A program made the translations under genes and the position numbers. The notes beneath the pieces were generated by a model. The model was not told the origin of the DNA and did no database searches. It was given only the letters and a program-made list of their open reading frames with translations. Shown here piece after piece: positions 21,014-30,472 of a DNA stretch of 64,000 bases. The DNA lies in contig CP012821.1 of NCBI GenBank assembly GCA_001936135.1, positions 744,001-808,000 on the forward strand, in the 5' to 3' direction. The DNA comes from Saccharomycopsis fibuligera x Saccharomycopsis cf. fibuligera. Lineage: Eukaryota > Ascomycota > Saccharomycetes > Ascoideales > Saccharomycopsidaceae. Position 1 is the first letter of the stretch; each line of letters begins with the position of its first letter.

Positions 21014-21577
21014 CTAATCAGACTTGTTCTTCAAGTTATGTTCCAACTTTTCAAACTCCTGGAATGAAATTTCCTCTTCTGGGTCAAAAACCTGCTTAAC
21101 TCCAGTGACCTCCGGAACGAAATAAGTCAACATGCTTTCAATACCCTGTTTCAAAGTAGTTTCGCTCATGGAACACGACTTACACGCGCCAGTAAGTTTA
21201 ACAAATACTGTGCCGTTTTCGTAATCAAAACCTCTGAATTCCATATCCCCACCATCTTCCTGAATGTTTGGCAAAATTCTCTGCTTAACAACATCAAAAA
21301 TGTCCTCATATAAATCGTATTCATCTTGATTCGTCGGTAGTCTGGCGTCTTTGTATATTCTATTGTTGAGAAGCTCACGGTTTACCTTGCCTCTCACTTT
21401 TTTGTTCAAGAATCTGACAGGATCTGCATTAGTGGCAGCGGTGGTTTCTAGCGAATAGAAGCGCGGCAAACTATGATTGATAAGCCCTGGCAGGGCCCTG
21501 GCAATACTGAAAAAAATTGGGGAGTTTCTTGCAAAAAATGCTTTTGTTATCTGCCTTGGGAGTGCACTAGATAACAT
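21014..21577 (-). CDS. NFU1: Short NFU1-like mitochondrial Fe-S scaffold protein
   Basis: The product is 187 residues with a basic N-terminal targeting region (MLSSALPRQITKAFFARN). A linker follows, then the NifU C-terminal domain: IFDVVKQRILPNIQEDGGDMEFRG, then GACKSCSMSETTLKQGIESML with the cluster-binding CxxC. Nfu-type proteins deliver 4Fe-4S clusters to mitochondrial targets. Yeast Nfu1 is about 256 residues and has an Nfu-N domain between presequence and NifU domain; that domain is absent here. The gene is therefore either a shortened orthologue or a paralogue. The reading frame is intact and the ATG at 21577 is the only suitable start. It is divergent from OPI1. Confidence 0.85.
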   Translation of the reverse strand: MLSSALPRQITKAFFARNSPIFFSIARALPGLINHSLPRFYSLETTAATNADPVRFLNKKVRGKVNRELLNNRIYKDARLPTNQDEYDLYEDIFDVVKQRILPNIQEDGGDMEFRGFDYENGTVFVKLTGACKSCSMSETTLKQGIESMLTYFVPEVTGVKQVFDPEEEISFQEFEKLEHNLKNKSD

Positions 21578-22428
21578 TGTGTATGAGTAACTAATAGAAT
21601 GGTAAGCTAGTTATATTAATCAATATTTCGGTGAGAGAGTAAGTAAGATAACTTCCCCAACTAAGATTCTTGTATAAAGGATATATATCCTTTTGAGATT
21701 GCAGATTGAGTATATTCCGCTGACTAAGCGCGATGACCGTTGCTGTCGGATAAAATCCGGCCTAAGTCCGCTCGGCGTTTGTTAGTTGCTGACCGTGTGC
21801 ATGTGTATGCGCTATTAATTACGTAATACAGACTGCTCAACGGTTTTCAAGATCGTGATAAGCATGTGATCCGCACACAAATTTTTAGGGTGCAATCACC
21901 CCATTTATATCATGCTCTTCACATGGAAATCCAACATTTGCAAATGAAAAGTTCCCGTGCAAACTCAGCGCAACTGCTGGCGTCCGCTAGCGAGACAGAG
22001 AGACCCATCACCACTTCGACTTTCATATGCCAGCTGCAACAACGCACATCCAGTGCAAGCAAACCGCACTGTTATTCCTGAATTTTCATTTATAAAGCTT
22101 GTGCTCGTCTTTCACTTCCCTTTCCTCTTTGCCCCTGGACTTTCCTGTATTCGCTTACTGTCTATCTGTTTGTTTTTGGACTTCTCTTTTTCCCAACACT
22201 TCATTTTTTTTCGGTTGTCGTGTATTTTCTGTCTCTCAACGTTGAGTCATTCAGTTTTACTCAAATAATTACTCCCCTCATCGCCATCTATTTATCGTTA
22301 CGGTTATCCTGAAAGCCTCTGTTTCAAGTTCTATCTTTTCAAAAGAACGCATTCATTGAAAACAAAAAGAAACGTTAAATAACAACTAATAACGAAAAAC
22401 AAAATAAAGCAAAAAACACTACTTGTTC
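21578..22428. promoter_or_regulatory. Divergent intergenic region, NFU1-like / OPI1
   Basis: An 851-bp spacer. It contains an 18-bp perfect palindrome at 21676-21693 (AAAGGATAT/ATATCCTTT), CATGTGA at about 21863-21869, and TTCACATG at 21918-21925. A pyrimidine-rich stretch follows at about 22080-22330, typical of a long yeast 5' leader before OPI1. Confidence 0.55.
21918..21925. promoter_or_regulatory. Candidate inositol/choline response element (Ino2/Ino4 site)
   Basis: TTCACATG matches the core of the UAS-INO/ICRE bound by the Ino2-Ino4 bHLH pair in baker's yeast. It is about 500 bp upstream of OPI1, the repressor of that circuit. Autoregulation is known in baker's yeast. In CUG-Ser yeasts the factors are rewired, so function here is uncertain. 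Confidence 0.35.
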
Positions 22429-24102
22429 ATGTCAGTCGATAATTTGGACTCTGTTCAGAAATCGTCCTCCGTGCAAAAAGTTCCTGAACCTATTAATTTG
22501 AGAAAACGTCATTTGGACTCTTCTGATGACGCCGATAACCGTAATGAAGACTTTGACTCCCCTAGTGATAATGGTATAGACAGTGAAACCATAGAAAGCG
22601 AGATTGAAGAAGATGAATTTCATGATTTTCATGAAAACAAGAGCCTTTTTGCCGCGGTTGAAGCATTAGAAAAATTGAAAAACTCATCAACATCGTCATT
22701 GAATTCTTCTAATGCCAATAATTCTCTCTCTCCAACTACCACAGCTAATCCGTTGTTAGCAGCAGCTAACGTTTCGACTCATGGCAATGGCTCAACTAGT
22801 ATCCGCCACAATGGTGAATCTCTGCATCATTACCAGCAAAAATTTTTTAACACCGTTTCCAACTACTACAAGTCATCCAAAGATTTCTCACCTGCTTTTA
22901 AAGTTGGCGCCGAGTTTGTTGAAAAAAGAGCAATTCCTATTGTCAGAAAATTCGAGCAAAGATTTCCTAATACATCAATATCCAATCTTCGCCAAAATAT
23001 AGTGAGGCTGAATGGTGTTGATCCTTTGGGACATTTGAATAATCAAAGAAACTCGTTGAGTTATTTCCAAGCACAGCAGCAAAAATTACAAAATTTTAAT
23101 TTAAACGTGTCTATTGAAAGCAAAAAAAACTTAAAAGTGCTTTTAAAAATTTTGAAATTAGCTAATAATAGATTGATTCATGGAGTGGATAATCTACAAA
23201 ACCTAATCACTGAAAAGGAAAAAAAACTACAGGATAAATCCAATCCCGAAGATGAGTATTTCGTTTCAGAAAGCAAAAAGCTCCAAGGCAATGCAAAAAG
23301 ACAAAAAATTAATAAACAAGAAGGACTAAAACAAGTCAAGAAGGATATTGTGATAACTGTGAAAAAAGCAGTAACCGTTATTTCCAAATTCACAGGTAAT
23401 TCTTTACCTGAACCTGCGCGAACAAGTGTAAGAGATGTGCTATTGAAATTGCCAGAAAACTTATCCAAAGCTTTGAACACAAACGTAGAAGAATTCAGCA
23501 CTCCAATGAGCTCCGCTCCAGGATCTCCAAGATTGGGACCTTCCACTCCTCAAGCATCTTTGGAGCTAAGCAACAATATCAATAATAATAGCAACAATCT
23601 GTCTTCAAGATCTGCATCACGGTCTGTAATGTCGTCGGTTCCCGGATCACCATTATCAGTCACATCTGCATCATCCACGACAACAAACAACTTCCTTAAG
23701 TTCGACAAACTTGACCCAAATTTCACTAATAGAAAAATCTTGATTCTTGCCAAAGAATCATTAGATTCATTTGCCAACATTATCAAGATTTTTGATGCAA
23801 ATTTGAATAAAATGGATGATTGGGTGGAAGAAAATAGACAACGGGAAATCACTAAATTGAAAAATTTACACAGTGAAGGAATAACTACCTTGATGGAAGC
23901 TCATACTGCTTCTAGGGGTGATGCGGTAGCAGCAGCAGCAGCTACAATGACTTTCATCAACAACAGTCAAGGGGTGATTAACAATCAGGTACCGGTAAAT
24001 GAAAAACAAGCTAATGACGAAATTAGCACCACTTCAGTTTCTATAGAACAGCCCGAGATTATTGAACCTAAAGTTGTTGAATCCACTGAAACGCGAAAAT
24101 AA
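22429..24102 (+). CDS. OPI1: Transcriptional repressor of phospholipid genes, Opi1
   Basis: Opi1 senses phosphatidic acid at the ER and represses Ino2/Ino4-driven phospholipid genes. The 557-residue product has the Opi1 core in order: NVSIESKKNLKVLLKILKLA (leucine-rich region, about residues 225-245), KFTGNSLPEPARTSVRDVLL (about 320-340) and ILILAKESLDSFANIIKIFD near 440, which is the C-terminal activator-interaction region. Asn/Ser-rich linkers separate the blocks. The ATG at 22429 was preferred over an in-frame TTG at 22423. A CTG codon (23599-23601) sits within a Ser/Asn run, consistent with Ser decoding. A clear FFAT motif was not recognised, although the acidic EEDEFHDF at residues 61-68 is in a plausible place. 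Confidence 0.9.
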   Translation: MSVDNLDSVQKSSSVQKVPEPINLRKRHLDSSDDADNRNEDFDSPSDNGIDSETIESEIEEDEFHDFHENKSLFAAVEALEKLKNSSTSSLNSSNANNSLSPTTTANPLLAAANVSTHGNGSTSIRHNGESLHHYQQKFFNTVSNYYKSSKDFSPAFKVGAEFVEKRAIPIVRKFEQRFPNTSISNLRQNIVRLNGVDPLGHLNNQRNSLSYFQAQQQKLQNFNLNVSIESKKNLKVLLKILKLANNRLIHGVDNLQNLITEKEKKLQDKSNPEDEYFVSESKKLQGNAKRQKINKQEGLKQVKKDIVITVKKAVTVISKFTGNSLPEPARTSVRDVLLKLPENLSKALNTNVEEFSTPMSSAPGSPRLGPSTPQASLELSNNINNNSNNLSSRSASRSVMSSVPGSPLSVTSASSTTTNNFLKFDKLDPNFTNRKILILAKESLDSFANIIKIFDANLNKMDDWVEENRQREITKLKNLHSEGITTLMEAHTASRGDAVAAAAATMTFINNSQGVINNQVPVNEKQANDEISTTSVSIEQPEIIEPKVVESTETRK

Positions 24103-25330
24103 AAGAATGTCTATACTTTGTATTAAAGGCTTTGGGAGTGTATAGTACTCTTTGATAATGATGCTGCCTTAATTATTTAAATTTCCTATTCGCCCCTTTT
24201 TTTTTTTTTTAAAAGGAATAACAAAGCAAAGTTGCGGTTTACGGTTGGTTCTTTGTTTATTTGTTTAATTCACATATCAGTTTGCTTGTCAGTTTGTCTA
24301 TTTGATTTATTTTTGGTTTATTTTTGGTTCAAATTGGTTTATTTTATATCATATCAGCTTATACTTTGTTTTTATTCATTATTCAACGACTTCATGACTT
24401 TTTTTCCAAAAATTGATGTTAATGTCTGCTTTTCATTTTTATTACATCTGTTTTCTACGTTTTCTGTTATCTTTTTCCTTTTTATTTCACTTTAATTGAA
24501 ATTTAAAATTTCGTTTTATTGGGCATTATCCGTTCTCCTATGTAAACCTGGCTATTTTACCTCAATGTATACTCAGAATGATTGCGTATGATAAACATGA
24601 AATCACTGGTTGCTTCAGAAAGTCTACAGGCTTCATAACCTGTTCATGTTGAGAACTGCACCGTGGTTGAGACACATCAAAAATGCTAAGCACACACCAA
24701 AACTACAGTGCTTATCAAAAAAGGAAAAAACTTCGGAAACATGCTTCCGCAGCACATAACCAGCAACAGCGACAGAAGGAAAGAATTCTCTACAGAAAGG
24801 GAGGAAGGAAACTTATTGCAATGAACCGCTGCAAAGTCTTCTTTTATTAACCAGAATGAGCAATTAAAATTTTTCCAACTTCTTGTTTGGAGTGACTATA
24901 TATATAGATACATTCCGCAGGTGCTAGCCCGCCATCGAGAAAGAAAGAAAGAAAGGGCCATCGCACTTTTCAGTAATTACTGCTGTAAGTATATTTATTT
25001 ACCCATTACAGAACCACTATAGTGCAATGAAACCATGATACTTCTTCTTTTCACTTTCTTGATTCTTGCTATTCGTTTTTGAAAATAAGAAGAATTGCAG
25101 AACGGCTTATTTATGAAGTTGAATTAATGTTTATCATACCTAAAAGAAGTATTTCCGGTCAGCTAGACTCGTTTCTTTTGCTCTCGGATCCGACAATTAA
25201 ATTATAGTTATTAAAGTCCCTACTATAGACTATAGTTCCACCACTTCTTACACATTGTTTTTTACTATTCATCCACGAAATGACACACTAACACAAACAC
25301 AGTATACAGTTATTCTAGCACAGTCTAAAA
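24103..25330. other. Intergenic region, OPI1 3' end to transporter promoter
   Basis: 1.23 kb without a gene. The first part is T-rich (OPI1 3' flank). The second holds an (GAAA)n-like run at about 24937-24955 and TATATATATAGATA near 24896-24910. These lie far upstream of the next ATG. A regulated transporter with a long promoter would fit; no specific operator was recognised. Confidence 0.5.
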
Positions 25331-27571
25331 ATGTGTCGTCCACACTCTCAGCAGACTACTACTACTTCTGCTAAGTTACAGCCAAAGTCTTGTAGCAGTC
25401 AGTCACTTTCCTCAGACATTGGCTCTCAAAATAATGACAATGCCAATCCTGTCAAACTCGAGCAGCAACTTCAAGAAAACGTTCAACATCAAGATCAACA
25501 CCAACACAAACGTCAAGATCAACAGCTAAACCGAAAACCTGTTCACAGAACAATGTCGAAAACATCTTTTAAAAAAACCGCTGTCGCAAATCTTGATTTA
25601 TCCAAAGTCTTCTCCAAGACATCCAAGCAACCATCCAACATTGTACCTATTTCCCAAAGACGAGGAATTTTGCTGCACTTGTGTCTTGTTCCAGAATATC
25701 ACGACGCCCGAAATTATTCCTTCAAAACGAAGTACACCATTGTTATAACTATTGCCATTGCCGCAACTATTGGCCCCATGGGAACTTCTATCATTTTACC
25801 AGCTATTGACGACGTTGCTGAGGTGCTAGACACCACTGTTTCCATAGTTAATATTTCAGTGGGAATATACTTGCTAGCATTGGGAATTTTCCCATTATGG
25901 TGGTCTTCCATTAGTGAGCGCAATGGCCGTAGATCTGTTTACTTGGTTTCTTTTGCTTTATTTCTTTGCTTTTCTATTGGATCCAGTCTTTCTCCCAACA
26001 TTGCCAGCTTAGTGGTATTTCGATTTTTAATGGGAGCAAGCTCTGCAAGTGTGCAGTCAGTAGGAGCAGGAACAATTGCTGATTTGTTTGACGTTAGTGA
26101 GCGAGGCACTGCTATGGGATATTTTTATTTGGGTCCATTATTGGGTCCTCTACTTGCTCCAATTATTGGTGGGGCAGTGGCTATAAAATGGGGTTTCAGA
26201 GGCACACTGTGGTTTTTGGTGATTTTTACTGGTTGTTTGTTGATGTTTTTGGTTTTCTGCTTACCAGAAACTTTAAGGAGACAAGATAATAGTAAAGCAA
26301 TTGCTGATATTTTGGCTCAACAGCAATATAAACGGTTTGAGGAGGAATCAAGTTTGGAAAATGGTGGTAACGTTTCTAATCATAACGATGAAACTGAAAA
26401 GAATGCTATCAACGGCAATAATTCTGAAAAGAAAGTTGCCACTGAAAGTAATGCCAGTAACAATGTTGACAACTACAATAATGTCCAAGATGATCTAACC
26501 AGTTTAGCAACCACTTTATCAGCTGACGCACTTCAAGACAATGCTAACGAGATAAATCAAATTGAAGAAGCCCTATCAAGGGCACGTACCAATATTTCTA
26601 ACGTGGAGCAAAATCAAGAACGAGTATTCGACTCATCAGTGCCTGCCCTTTCTAGAATGAATACCATTGATCAAAAGCAAGCCAAAAAATTAGAAAATGC
26701 AGAGTTACGGCGGATTGAAACTCATTTACAGGATGAACTTCAAAGAATCAAATCTAACAAGAGTAATTTATCATCAACAGTTTCGGCGAAAACTCAAAAA
26801 AGGGCATCATCTATCAATCATCAACAAGAGGAAAGTAAGCATGATTGGGCCTATTATCGCAAAATTTTATACATTTATCTAATCAAGCCTACTAAATCCG
26901 TAGTTTTCTTGAGTTATCCCCCTGTGCTCCTCATGATTATCTACTCTGCAGTTTCCTTTATGGGAGTCTATTTCGTCAACATGACTCTTAGTTACGAGTA
27001 CTCTCGAGATCCATACAGCTTTACCACCATGCTTGTGGGTCTAACATATATTCCCAATTCTGTGTGCTACATGCTTGCATCAATGCTAAGTGGCCGTTGG
27101 ATTGACACCCTTATTCGAAACTTTCAGAAAAAACACGGTTTTTTGGCCCCCGAGGCGAGATTATCGTGGAACGTTCTAATTGCCGCATTGATGCTTCCGG
27201 GATCAGCATTAATTATTGGCTGGTGCTTTGACCGCGATAATCATTGGGAAACTCCACTTGTTGGAACCGCACTATGGGGGTTTGCTAGTATGTTGGTGAT
27301 TGGTACCACAGTGACATATATAGTGGATTCATTACCCGGTAGGGGGGCTACTGGAGTTGCATTGAATAATTTGATTAGACAAATTCTTGCCACTATTGCT
27401 TGTTTTGTGGTGGAGCCTTTGATAAAAGCATTGGGGGTGGGTGTGTTGTATAGTATTATTGCCGGAGTATTGTTTGTTTTTGGAATTTTGTTTATTGTGG
27501 TCAAGAGGTATGGTAGTTATTGGAGAGACCATTATGATTTGGCAAGATTGTATGAAATCGTTGATTCGTGA
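25331..27571 (+). CDS. QDR3: MFS multidrug/polyamine H+ antiporter, Qdr3-like
   Basis: DHA1-family plasma-membrane drug:H+ antiporter; the yeast relatives Qdr3/Dtr1 export quinidine, polyamines and dityrosine precursors. The 746-residue product has a Gln/His-rich cytosolic N-tail (about 135 residues), then RRGILLHLCLVPEYHDARNY. Helices 1-6 follow with the family blocks GPMGTSIILPAIDDV, NISVGIYLLALGIFPLWWSS, SERNGRRSVY (MFS motif A region) and SSASVQSVGAGTIADLFD. A central cytosolic loop of about 185 residues (315-500) is Asn/Glu-rich, and helices 7-12 end before KRYGSYWRDHYDLARLYEI. The loop is long for the family. The start is the first ATG. Confidence 0.88.
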   Translation: MCRPHSQQTTTTSAKLQPKSCSSQSLSSDIGSQNNDNANPVKLEQQLQENVQHQDQHQHKRQDQQLNRKPVHRTMSKTSFKKTAVANLDLSKVFSKTSKQPSNIVPISQRRGILLHLCLVPEYHDARNYSFKTKYTIVITIAIAATIGPMGTSIILPAIDDVAEVLDTTVSIVNISVGIYLLALGIFPLWWSSISERNGRRSVYLVSFALFLCFSIGSSLSPNIASLVVFRFLMGASSASVQSVGAGTIADLFDVSERGTAMGYFYLGPLLGPLLAPIIGGAVAIKWGFRGTLWFLVIFTGCLLMFLVFCLPETLRRQDNSKAIADILAQQQYKRFEEESSLENGGNVSNHNDETEKNAINGNNSEKKVATESNASNNVDNYNNVQDDLTSLATTLSADALQDNANEINQIEEALSRARTNISNVEQNQERVFDSSVPALSRMNTIDQKQAKKLENAELRRIETHLQDELQRIKSNKSNLSSTVSAKTQKRASSINHQQEESKHDWAYYRKILYIYLIKPTKSVVFLSYPPVLLMIIYSAVSFMGVYFVNMTLSYEYSRDPYSFTTMLVGLTYIPNSVCYMLASMLSGRWIDTLIRNFQKKHGFLAPEARLSWNVLIAALMLPGSALIIGWCFDRDNHWETPLVGTALWGFASMLVIGTTVTYIVDSLPGRGATGVALNNLIRQILATIACFVVEPLIKALGVGVLYSIIAGVLFVFGILFIVVKRYGSYWRDHYDLARLYEIVDS

Positions 27572-28114
27572 TTTTGGTCTTACCAAGCATACTAACTTTA
27601 CCAATTATTATGCTTCTGATTTCCACTATTCAATAATCATTGCCCCGTTTTTTTGGTTGCTTATTTTTCTGAACTCGTTATTTTGGGAAAATTCTCCTTT
27701 TGTTTAGGTATCATTTTTCATTTTGTTCATTTTTGTTCATTTTGCATGATTCGACTGCATGAGTTATAGGAACTGGTCATACAATATATCAAAAAACGAT
27801 GCTTTCACCAGTTGATTTTTAAAAAAACAATAAATGTCTTTATTCAAGAAACAGTTTTCATAATTCCGTTGTAATATACTGTGCTAAGTCACTGAAAAAT
27901 CGTTGCTAATTGCATGATTTTGACAACGCAGTATGTCACAGTTGATGCTCAATTTTAAGGGAGTCAATTTAAAAATTGTTGATATTCTCTTACTAATGGA
28001 TGTTACAATTATAGGCAAACGCTATTATCAAAAGATAAACATAAGCAACGAAAAAAATGTATCAAACTATCTCTAGTAGACCAGCCCTATTTTAATAGAC
28101 TATTTCTACTTACT
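27572..28114. other. Convergent 3' intergenic spacer
   Basis: 543 bp between two 3' ends, AT-rich. No gene, RNA or repeat was recognised. Confidence 0.6.
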
Positions 28115-29965
28115 TCATACGCCAAAAGCAACCTTTTCGAATTCATTGATTCCATCAATGTACCCTTCTTCCCAATGCTGCGTTTCACTTAGTTCTTCGC
28201 CTCCATTTTTTTTGGTAAACTCATATCGTCTCCAGTTTTTCAATGTGTAAACCTTGCCAATTCGAGATTTTCCGAATTCAAAAAAGCTCAATGCGTCAAA
28301 CCATGCAGTTTGGAAACCCAGTTGGAAATTCTGCTCAGATTTGCTCTTTTCATCATTATCAGCACCACTGCCTTGCCTTTTGCTATTGGTGTTGCTTTCA
28401 GTTGGCAAAACATGACTGTCATCACTAGTTAAATAACTCATGAATCCATTTGAAGCACTAGAGCCATTTTTTTCTCTGAATCTAGCAAGACTTGATGCTA
28501 AACTGTTTGCAAACTGTGTATGCGAGGGCTCAACAAGCAAATGAGCAGGAACAGCTCGTGGTATGCCACCAATATCTAGCATTTCTTTGAAATTTTGACC
28601 TTCTTGAGTTGGCTGATAGGTAACATTGACTGCTGCTGCTGATTTCGGCAACTTGTATGTCCAGAAATACGTGCCGTGTCTTGCTTTGTTGCTGAAAATT
28701 GAGGCTTGAGTGGTGCCATACTCAACTTGATCCAGCTTTTTCTTCTCATCACTATAGATATCATTGTCATTACCATATTTGCTGTTAGCATTACCATTCT
28801 CTCCATTGCGCCACGTTTCAATAGGTAACTGACAATTATACTCCCCTATAACCACATCCACATCAAACTCTTGTAAATTGGGAAGAATCTTATGTTTTAA
28901 TCCAGCCGTCACTTTAGCAGGTGTCGTAGCTTTCTCTTTTGAACCAAAACTGAAAAAATGCGATTCCAATGAAACATTCAAGCTGCTGCTATTGCTATTG
29001 TTGCTTTGCTGTCCTAATTTTTCTTCCAATTCGGTGATCCATTGGGCCCATTGTGGTGCGGAATAGCCATCAGATATTAAAATGGAAATATCTGGGTTTT
29101 TCTTTCTTATGGCATTAATGGCCCTAGTGTAAAAAAATTTGATCTTGTCTAAATTCTTGTTGTCATCAAAATTATTTGAGATTTGTATTCCGGCAATATT
29201 TTCATACTGCTTCAAATTTTCCGCTATAAATTTCAACGACAGAAGCACCACAAGTTGGTGTGATTTGTTTTTCAAAAAATTGCAATATTTGTTCTTCACA
29301 GTTCTGAAATGGTCACCCACATGAATTTCCAACCCAGGATAGACATGATAATCCACCATGATTGAAATTCCATACTTTTGAGCCTTAACGACGTAATACT
29401 GCTTGAAAATATCCCATGCATTTTTATAAACCGCACTGATGTTTTCAAATGGAGTGCCAGGACAAAAAGTTGCATTTTTGAAAATCCAGTAACCTAAAGG
29501 AATTCTAACCGAATTAATATTATTATCTTTGAGCCATTGCCAATCAGCATCATTGAGGTAGTCTTTCCAATGCGTTTCCAATTTGGACCTCACTGCTTTC
29601 AAACCAAGTTGTTTAATGAGGGCGTTGATGGCTTCATATTCGGTAACTGCTTGATTATCATTGTTGTCGTCCGTAATATTGTTTGGAAAAAACTCGGGGC
29701 ATAGATCCTGCTCAAGCACAAAAACCCCTCCAAAGTTAACCCCTCTATTCTTACGAAGTTGATATATCTGTTTTGGTGGGATTAGTAACCGCTGAAGACA
29801 AAGTTGTTGATAATAGTCGATATCAATGTCCACACCTGTCACAGTGGGGACCAAAAAGATTTTCAGATCAGACCTGAAGGAAGCGTCCTGCGCCAGCACC
29901 AGTGGGAGGAAAACGGGCTGAAGGGGTGCATCGTAAGCAGCCAACTTAAAGCTTTCAAAAACCAT
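28115..29965 (-). CDS. GH5 (exo-glucanase-like) protein lacking the usual acid/base Glu
   Basis: The 616-residue product resembles the glucan-1,3-beta-glucosidase group, especially the yeast YBR056W type. RGVNFGGVFVLEQDL starts the barrel near residue 75, followed by NINSVRIPLGYWIF, ISIMVDYHVYPGLE, and the nucleophile region DVVIGEYN (Glu375). The position where GH5 enzymes carry Asn-Glu reads GIQISNN (Asn264-Asn265), so the acid/base Glu appears replaced by Asn; the nucleotides (TCA AAT AAT) are clear. The family histidine/glycine motif after the second block is also altered. No secretion signal is visible. The C-terminal 150 residues include a Ser/Asn-rich insert. It may be a non-catalytic relative; function unknown. 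Confidence 0.72.
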   Translation of the reverse strand: MVFESFKLAAYDAPLQPVFLPLVLAQDASFRSDLKIFLVPTVTGVDIDIDYYQQLCLQRLLIPPKQIYQLRKNRGVNFGGVFVLEQDLCPEFFPNNITDDNNDNQAVTEYEAINALIKQLGLKAVRSKLETHWKDYLNDADWQWLKDNNINSVRIPLGYWIFKNATFCPGTPFENISAVYKNAWDIFKQYYVVKAQKYGISIMVDYHVYPGLEIHVGDHFRTVKNKYCNFLKNKSHQLVVLLSLKFIAENLKQYENIAGIQISNNFDDNKNLDKIKFFYTRAINAIRKKNPDISILISDGYSAPQWAQWITELEEKLGQQSNNSNSSSLNVSLESHFFSFGSKEKATTPAKVTAGLKHKILPNLQEFDVDVVIGEYNCQLPIETWRNGENGNANSKYGNDNDIYSDEKKKLDQVEYGTTQASIFSNKARHGTYFWTYKLPKSAAAVNVTYQPTQEGQNFKEMLDIGGIPRAVPAHLLVEPSHTQFANSLASSLARFREKNGSSASNGFMSYLTSDDSHVLPTESNTNSKRQGSGADNDEKSKSEQNFQLGFQTAWFDALSFFEFGKSRIGKVYTLKNWRRYEFTKKNGGEELSETQHWEEGYIDGINEFEKVAFGV

Positions 29966-30472
29966 AGATTAGGTTTAGTTAGATGCTTGATGAATCATTA
30001 ATGAGAAGTAAGAAACAGAAGAGGCAGAGTAACCTTAGCCATAGCATATAAAACAGTGATCTGTTAACAAGTGCAGTAACATCACCAAGCATTAGTTAAT
30101 CTTACATAATATGCATAAATCTGCGGACGCTCCAAAATTGAAAACTGAAATCTCTAAGACAACGGAATGACGGAAAACTGCGATAGCAGACAACGGAAGA
30201 CGGAAGACGGAAGACGGAAGACGGAAGACGGTGATCGTAATAGTGAGAGCGGCGCTCCGAGCTTGAAAGGCCGAGTTACCGGAAGTTTAGACAATACGGG
30301 AAACCTAGAGACCGAATGTGAAAACCGGAAAAACAATGCAGAAAAACAGAAAAATGATGAGAAGATGTAAAAGCAAAAAGAGATCTATTGATAGATTAAC
30401 TGAAGGAATGACCTTTAGTCCTTGAAAGCATACTGAATAACAACCAGCGAGTAGGTCTTTCAACACAGCGCA
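29966..30472. promoter_or_regulatory. Divergent intergenic region with heptamer array
   Basis: 507 bp between two divergent starts. It contains five tandem GGAAGAC heptamers at about 30195-30230. No TATA element was clear. Confidence 0.55.
30195..30230. repeat. Heptamer tandem repeat (GGAAGAC)5
   Basis: Five consecutive seven-base units seen directly, followed by degenerate GGTGATC. The array lies about 240 bp upstream of NUP42. Confidence 0.92.

Noticed and set aside
30195-30230. GGAAGAC array as a CRISPR-like repeat
   Set aside because: Units are seven bases with no spacers; it is a simple tandem repeat in a eukaryote.
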